Assembly: GCA_029948255.1 (NCBI GenBank)
Contig: JALIZF010001725.1
Span: 372,001 to 436,000 of the forward strand
DNA length: 64,000 bases
Source: Telmatactis stephensoni
Lineage: Eukaryota > Cnidaria > Anthozoa > Actiniaria > Isophelliidae
Reading direction: 5' to 3'
A model generated the notes under the pieces. It ran no database searches. It was not told where the DNA came from and saw only the letters and a list, made by a program, of their open reading frames with translations. The position numbers and the translations under genes were made by a program. How positions within the stretch are numbered: position 1 is the first letter of the stretch; every line of letters starts with the position of its first letter. This document shows, in pieces, positions 56,607 through 64,000 of this stretch.

Positions 56607-59600
56607 ATGGAGGAGACTTCCTCCACCAGCCCGAAGAACGATGGTTCCAACGATCCTGGGTATGTATCGAGCTAACATGCTAAGCACTGATACATCCGAA
56701 GCCTAACTTGATGCAGCCGTAGCTATGATTTTGTTCCAACGTCCACCGCGAGGCTCCGACCAAACAAAATCCACCGTTCTCTCATGGGAGCCCCGTTTGT
56801 AATGTCTTTATGTCCATTTATTTTTTAGTAAGATGTTCATTGGAGGACTGAACTGGCAAACCAACGCAGGTTTGACTTCTCACGACTTATTATCTTGTAC
56901 ACTTTCACTTTAGCGCCATGATTTCTCTACAAAACCTGTACTTGTATTTGATCACTAGGATTTGTACTTTCCTGTGGACCTACCACTGTATTTCCTAACA
57001 ACTCGTCCGTCTAGTAACGGTTTTGTTTTTGTCATTGATTCCAGAGGGGCTGAGGAACTATTTCGCCAAGTTTGGAGAACTGAAAGAATGTGTTGTGATG
57101 AAGGATCCTGTGTCGAAACGATCGAGGTAATGGTCAATAATTCTACGCCTTGCTGGCCAAGAGTCTGTGAAATCGCTTCTGCCGTACATGGTACGTCTGA
57201 AAAAAATGCAATGTGCAAGACAACGAATTTTCAAGTCTCTGTTTTTGTGTTTCTCTTGTAGGGGGTTTGGGTTTGTAACTTTTGTTGAGCCGAATTGTGT
57301 GGATGTGGTCCTCAATAGCTGTCCTCACGAATTAGATGGCAAAAAGGTTAGAAGACTTAACTCATGTATGTGTTTTGTACAAGAGAAACGACCGATTTCA
57401 TGAGAATTCAAAGGACCGTCTGGAGCGTGTCTGATTCGCTCACATCACGCTCGTCTCCATAAGGATTTTTATTATCAACTCTCACAGCAAAGGAAGTGGG
57501 GATTATTCTTCCATCAGCTCTTAAAAGTGCTGCCAAATCGAAAGAAGCTTTGGTTTGTGTTTTTATTGTGTATGGTAATCAAAGAAACGATGGCTTCAGC
57601 GAGCGTTTGTCAATATCATCGGAGTTTGTGTGACCTCGTACTACCGCTAATAGCATTTTTACTTTCTTGAATGTACATGCAGATTGATCCTAAAGTTGCC
57701 GTTCCTAAGAGAGCTCCAGCAAAGGTAAGCGATCGTTTCTAACTTTTGTTCTAGCATTGCAGGGGAAAAAAATTATCGACCTATAACACGAGATCCGAGC
57801 TTTCGAGGAAGTATGTTTATTTCATTACAAAGTCAGACGGCCGAAACCAGCTGTGGTAGCACAGGGTTGTCTGAAATAATGTTGCAAAAATTTTATCTTG
57901 CGCTGTTAAGCCATGCAAGTGGCTAGCACGCATTTGCCATGGCTGTTCGGCGAACAACCCTTTGCTTCTAAAGTTTCTTGCGATGCTGCGAAGCTTAGCA
58001 GCAAGACTCTAGACGTACGGCTTCATCCACGTTTCCGTTGGTCTCGCAATGAATATATTACCATAGCCGATTGTTTGGGGTCTGAATTTTGTAATGAATT
58101 GCCATTACCATATCCAAGTTATGATAAGAATAAGATATTCTATCTATTCATTGTGATGGGTTTGTTGGTGTCTGAGAATGGGTAGTGTGAAGTCTAACTA
58201 TGACAGCTAAGAAGGTCTTTGAGCGGTTGCACAAAGGCAAGCGAAGCAGTCGGTTACCGATAGTGAGTTGCTGCATACGAAATGGCGGCCGGCTTATTCA
58301 GAACTTCTCATTGTTTCTCTTGCAACGCCCACTCAGGAATAAACAAACTTACTGACTAGACTGAAGCGATAAAGTAACCGAGAATGTGCGAGCTAAAATA
58401 AATTTCAATCTCGTGTCGGCGGGGGAAGTCTTGTGAACTTCAACCAATCGAAGCACGCGAGCGCCCCTTGCACTCTGACGGCTTCTAGTTAATCGTGTGT
58501 CGTACTGTAAAGACCCCCAATAAAAGACTTGATCTCGATTGCTCTGTCCCCTTTGTGGGCTAAATTAGTTGATCAAGGCCCACGAAATTCGCCTTGAATA
58601 AGAAAGAACAAAAGAACGGGTGATGCTTTTATTGTACCTGTTGTGTAGATTTCTAACAGTGAATTTGCATTTATCGAAAAGGAAGTTCAACTTCACGCGT
58701 TACCGGGAAACCGATCATTACCGCCAGAATTCCGTATCATCCAAATCCTGGATCAGGACTTGGGTTGATCAAGTCTTATTTCATTCACATTAAGATCAAT
58801 TCCAGGACCAAATGCATTCATTTGCTATCCGATTTATGTTTCCAGAGCGAGTGACTAATTCTTCAAAAGACAGTTCCATAACCAGTCGGAAGAAAATAAT
58901 ATCAATGGAGACTTTTTAAATTATTCCGATCAACACTCGCCGCTCTAACAGAGCGGTGAGCTGCCTACGTCCTGTGGCTTTCGAACACAATAGCTTTCCC
59001 GAGTAGTTCTTACTCTGAATGAGGGAAAAAACTTTATAAGTTGTAATTAAAGTTTAAGGTTATTATTGTGGCAAGACCTTGAAAAAATTTGGTCTGCCGT
59101 CCTAAATTCACCAAGACCTCTAATATTTTATTTGTACTCGTTTGATATCATTTCTCTTCATCTAAGCATTTTATTTTAATTAACTGGAGCATATTCGTGA
59201 TTATATACTTTCAGAATATTGTTATTTAAGCTGATTTCAATGTACCGAAACAAAATTAACCGATCTGACGCATTGTTGAAATGTGATAATTTTTTTTCAA
59301 CCCCGTCGGGAGTCTTTTTTAACACCTTGGTGACTGGATTGTAAATAGACTTAAATAGCTATTTCCTGAATAAGTTCTTTAATACTTCCTTGGATTGGAG
59401 AAAAGTGTTGGAAAATGCTAGAAAATATATATTCTCATAATATTTGATTCTTTTTTGTCATATTTTTCAATTATTTCCATCACATCTCCTTGTACATGTT
59501 ATAATCTTCAGCTGTAGTTCAAGGATTTGCTGTGTAAGAATTGTTTTATGGTAGTATAATAGGTTTTTCCTTTGGTCTATATCTCTAACACTGAAGTAAT

Positions 59601-62600
59601 TTCAGTATGTGTATTACTAATCTATTGGAAAGTTGGTATTAAATGCTCTTAGTTGGAAAGTTCTTCAAGGTATAATCATTACCTTGTGTTTATTGCATTT
59701 TCATTTCAAAGTTTTCTTTGTTAAAAAATCGCTTTTTTAAATAAGATTTTCTTTCTGCAACATGATCATTTATTTTTGTAGACATTTTCAAATCTGTTGA
59801 GTGCTTAGGTTTCTATTGTTTGGTAATTCTTTTGCTTGGGTCTTTGACCCGACAGCAAGACCCCTACAGTGCTGCTAAACTTAGAGCTTAATCATTTCTC
59901 TGCTGTGATTGGTTCAGTAGTGACGCTATGATATGCATTTGTTACTGAGTTGTCTTTCATTTTGCATTGGTTTTGGAATGTGCAGAAATTTGAATTTTAC
60001 CCTTTTTTCATCCTTTTATACTGATGCAAATTATTCTTGTGTTATTCCTACGGAGATGACATACTGCATAAATTTTCTTGTTGATAACAATAGGCTTCAC
60101 TACATATATTGTGCAATAGCATCCTATTGACCTACAGCTCTATGGACTTTGTTTAGACTACAGCTTAATATTCTTTGTAATATATGCATAAGACTATTGA
60201 TTATTCCAATCTAAGCTTATATATAAAATAAGAGTAATAGGGGTGCCTGTGTATTTTTAAACTGCAAGATCCACAAGACACCAAGAATTCATGCCATCTT
60301 TTGAACAAGAAGTTTTAAGTTGACCACATTTCTGCAAGTGTCTTCCCTGCTTAATTGTTCAAACTATAATTGCTGTATTACCAGTGAGATACAACCTGTC
60401 ATTGTGCAAATTTAGGGTTATGGCGAGAGGATTATCAATTATTGATGCAGTGATAATTCATAATCAGTATCTATATTCTCTTGCCTGTGAAACTTGACAG
60501 TGGATGTCATAAGTTGGATTATTGAACAGTATTATCTGACTCTTCTTGAGATATATTTTGATTGATGTATGCAAAAATGATAACCATTTACAAAAGTTTC
60601 ATGCTTGAGTTCTATAGTTGTTATTTTAGAGTTGGTTCCAATAGAATGACTAATCTTGGATGCATTTACTTAATTACTATAGTTATTGTTCATGCTTGAG
60701 TTGAATAACTACTTGTCATCAAGTTGTCTGTAATGTTATTCTCCAAGGGTTGTCAAGCCCTTGGTATTTGGTTAATCTTATTTGCATGTAATTTTTTTGC
60801 TAGAAATGAAAAAAAAAACCAGACATCCACCAGAGCAAAAAATATATATACCCCAACATTGTAGTAAAGTTTGCCCAATTTTTATCTTAGACTGTATCTG
60901 TTAAAAATGTTTTATTTGTAGAAATTTTATTTTTTTGTAGACAGTACACTTATTTAAGTAAGTGTACAGGAGTTAAAATTTCTACTATTTTTTATACCAG
61001 TATAGATGAATGTTCATAAATTTTGTATTTTATTACTTGTACTTTATAAAAAGAAAGTTTCTACAAAGTATTTGAAACATACCATCTTTCCATAAAATTG
61101 AAAAATGTATGAAATTCAACTTTGTAAATAATTTTATGTAATAAGATTTTTACATAGATTTGTTTAATTATCATTTCATAATGTTCTTTCAAGGTAATGT
61201 CAACTTTTGGAGTTGCCATTTTGTCAATTTGTTATCTTGCTTGTTTATTCTTAGTTCATTTAAGGAAGTTGTTGAGGCTGTCTGTGTTATCCTCCAATTA
61301 CTTAACACATAAGTGTGTGTGCATTTAACATGACATTGCTGTCAGCTTGTTGTTAGTATTACTGTCATTTACTGACATACAGGAAGCATGTAGGTACATT
61401 ATACATGTGGAATGCAGTACAATGCATGAGTACAGGATGTCTTTATGTCTTGTAATTAAACCATATCAACAAGTAAAGGCCTCATGTTAGAACAATGAAT
61501 TTCTGACCATATTCTAAGTTCTCCCTAAAGATGAAATTAGAATTTCATCACAGTTCATTCAATATTCTGTTATGGACCACCTCTAAAAGTCTCCATGTAC
61601 AAAAATGATACATTTTCTGATCATCTTCTCAGTCTCCCTAAAGACCTTTCATTTTTAAAGGATGAATTAGAATTTCATCAAAGATATTCACTCTTCTACT
61701 ACAGAACACTTCAAGATTGTACTCTTGAGTAAGAGTTGAAGGTTAAATTTAGCTTTGACCTCCAGTACTTTGGATTGCTCAAAGCTGTGCATAGTTTTAC
61801 TTTTAGGGTCTTATATGAAATAAACTTACAGCTCATCCCATTCACCCAAAGTGAAAAATGGAGGTTTTTGCTTTCTTTTCTGATCTTTCACTTGAAATAT
61901 CATTGATAAATAAAATAGAATTTGCTATTGTTGTTATTGATATTCATATTCATTTTTTTAATTTCACAACTTATACTAGGTAACAAAAGACGTCTATTAG
62001 ACAACAGTATTTTTTGATGACTCACAGTGTTACAGATATTATCTTATAGTACAAAAACTTCTATTTCCATAAATTTTTGTTTCTGGTGGTTATTTAAGCT
62101 TTGTCTGTAATTGACTTCCTTCAAGCACTTCCTTTAGCTGGAGGCTTGGAATCAACATTTCCTTATATTATTCCTTTCAGTTCTATCAACAATGATAAGT
62201 ATTGTTTAGTTATATGATAATGACGACAACATTGAGTAATGTATAAATGCCATCTGGTTACCCTAGCTAAAAAGGGTTTTAAATCCTAATTGCAAAATAT
62301 AAAGTTTCAACATATAGAATACTTTTAATTGATACAACATTCTACAGTTAATAACCCTTGTAAATTTGTATTTTTTTCGTCAAGTCCAATCTTGAGTTAA
62401 CCACATTGCTGATTAGAAGTAATTTTGTGAAATCTCTATTCTGTATTTGTAATATACAATAGATTACTATTTTTCATTAATTTATTCATTAATATTGAAA
62501 TATCTCATATTGATATTTCAAAATGTAAGAGTACATTGAGGAAAGGGAAAGGGAATTTGGCTCCTTGTTATATTCATCCTACTTTAATTAAAGACATCCA

Positions 62601-63073
62601 GGGTCAGATCCAGGATTAGTCTTCAGGAAGGGGGTGCACCGTCTTCAGGAGAGGGTGCACCATCATATAAATTGGAAATTGGAGAGGATATTCTGGAAAA
62701 ATATTGAGAAAAATGGACTCAAAGTCGTCTGGGGAGGGGGTGTGCACCCCTTGCACTCCTCCCCTAAATCCACTACATCCATGTAAAAATGGAGTAAGTT
62801 ATCTTTTGTTCAAAACCTGAATTCTCCTTCAAAAATTAAAGGATTATTGAGGAGAACTTGAATTTAATCAGACATCACTTACTCTGTATTTTTTTGAGGG
62901 ATCTCAATCAATTGCAAGATGTGTAAAACAACAGCATACAATAAAGTATAAAACACCTCAAGCTTTATTTTTTTTTATAGATGGTGACCACAACAAAAAA
63001 GATTTTCGTCGGAGGCTTGTCCACAAATACATCTGAAGAAGATATGAAAACATATTTTGGTAAATTTGGAAAG
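56607..63073 (+). CDS. MSI: Musashi-type RNA-binding protein (5' part: RRM1 and start of RRM2)
   Basis: Exons: 56607-56659, 56829-56869, 57045-57126, 57262-57346, 57683-57724 and 62981-63073. All have GT/AG junctions and agreeing phases, giving 132 codons so far; the gene continues past the right edge. Musashi proteins bind UAG-type motifs in mRNA 3' UTRs and repress or modulate translation, notably in progenitor cells. RRM1: RNP2 [10 protein letters not shown], then [20 protein letters not shown] and RNP1 RGFGFVTF. The linker [14 protein letters not shown] is diagnostic of Musashi. RRM2 begins [20 protein letters not shown], close to the vertebrate [14 protein letters not shown]. Intron 5 is 5.3 kb. 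The start ATG in ACCAAAATGGAGG fits a short N-terminal tail before RRM1. The upstream 150 bp has TGACGTCA-free, CCAAT-like words (CCAATCAG, CCAATCGG) suggestive of a promoter. Confidence 0.95.
57725..62980. other. Intron 5 of the Musashi gene
   Basis: This 5.3-kb intron is mostly AT-rich unique DNA. Near 62625-62760 it has a repeated GGGTGCACC phrase with partial inverted symmetry, perhaps an old MITE. An ORF at 57913-58185 and one at 59933-60130 have no domain signal. I found no alternative exon that I would support. Confidence 0.6.
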
Positions 63074-64000
63074 GTATGTTATATACAACTTTCAAATCTA
63101 AGCAATTCAATAAGTGCACTTGATTCTCTTGAAACATATTGATAAGCAGTCAATGTTTACCAGTGTGTACACACTTATAACTAGGATAGGATACCTGTTC
63201 AAAAAGTAGTTATAAATCATACAAATTTGACAACTGGTAATAGAAGTGATGGAAGAGATTCTATGGATCCCTGTACATTTAAGATCTTTATATTAAAATA
63301 TAGCCATAGCTAGTAAAAGTTATTTAGGCAGTAGATTACAGAGAGACACTTTTAGCTTTTAAAAAGTATATATTGAAGTGAAATGGAAGCATGGTGCTGT
63401 GGAGGCTACTATTAGTATTATAATAGTATGCAGACATTCGTACTTGATATTATCAGTTTGACAGTCTGTCGACTACCAATGAAAATGTACCAATTAGAAC
63501 CATAGCTGTCATATTGGGTAAATGATATTGACAGCATTGTGTTTTATATTCAACACTTTTTTCACTCCCTTGACCAAACAACAGCAATGTGGTTGTCATG
63601 ACGATTGTTTGTTGTTGCCAATAATTATGAAATGTGATTGCTATAATTTATCTATATACTTTAATGCAGCAGTAATATTAACAATAATAATTGGCATAAT
63701 AGCCTAAGGACTAATATCACTTAGTGTGTCTGGTTTTCCATTGTGTCAGCTTTTGTAAATTGAATGTGTTATACTAAATGTAACAAGAACCAGACACCAG
63801 TGGCATTTATCTTTAGGACTTGCTGTCAAAAAGGAAACAGATGTCGACACTCAATATTTGATGTCAAAATTACCATTAAAATGGCTTTTATAGTTTGTGT
63901 ACAAGTGTGCTCTCATTTTCATGAACCTTTAATACTTATTTATTTGAGTCTTGTAATACCTCTTCATGTGTCTTGTAATTGTTTATCATATTTTCCTTCA

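Overview
This is a eukaryotic, AT-rich animal genome window. Its intron-rich genes with clear metazoan families (TBC1D10-type RabGAP, TRMT44, copper amine oxidase, Musashi) and the density of short palindromic DNA transposons suggest a cnidarian, probably a stony coral. That assignment is an inference from overall character; no single base proves it.

Layout from left to right. (1) 1-18374: the TBC domain of a TBC1D10-like Rab GTPase-activating protein on the plus strand, 12 exons, with earlier exons outside the window. Its last intron is swollen by a complete 11,170-bp DNA transposon (7019-18188) flanked by TTAA. The transposon carries a 1,228-codon transposase gene on the minus strand, in 6 exons, whose C-terminus looks like a cysteine peptidase. 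It also carries a 150-codon helix-turn-helix-like gene on the plus strand. (2) 18375-22007: gene-poor, with a G-run/C-run foldback insertion, a degenerate minisatellite and a hAT-like MITE. (3) 22008-27533: tRNA uridine-2'-O-methyltransferase TRMT44 (minus, 12 exons), with two single-base frameshifts in otherwise clean exons. (4) 27617-32210: an unrecognised multipass membrane protein gene (plus), head-to-head with TRMT44 across 83 bp. Its last coding exon contains a 103-bp hairpin MITE inserted in frame, with an 8-bp duplication that itself supplies AG|GT. (5) 32211-36017: repeats, a small orphan reading frame and a 5'-truncated LINE. (6) 36018-39195: a membrane-anchored copper amine oxidase (minus, 2 exons). 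(7) 39196-44100: repeats and large palindromes. (8) 44101-45123: a single-exon GNAT-family acetyltransferase (minus). (9) 45124-56606: about 11 kb with no gene I can support, but at least a dozen foldback elements, several nested. (10) 56607 to the right edge: the 5' part of a Musashi-type RNA-binding protein gene (plus): RRM1 and the start of RRM2 across a 5.3-kb intron.

The host genes are unrelated in function and do not form a pathway. The most notable material is mobile DNA: the TTAA-flanked transposon with a transposase-peptidase fusion, the in-frame MITE in the membrane protein gene, a TA-flanked MITE family with nested copies that give relative ages, and a hAT-like MITE containing a 64-bp segment also present 0.5 kb away. 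All gene structures were read by eye from splice motifs, exon phase and remembered family similarity. No alignment, transcript or database search was available.
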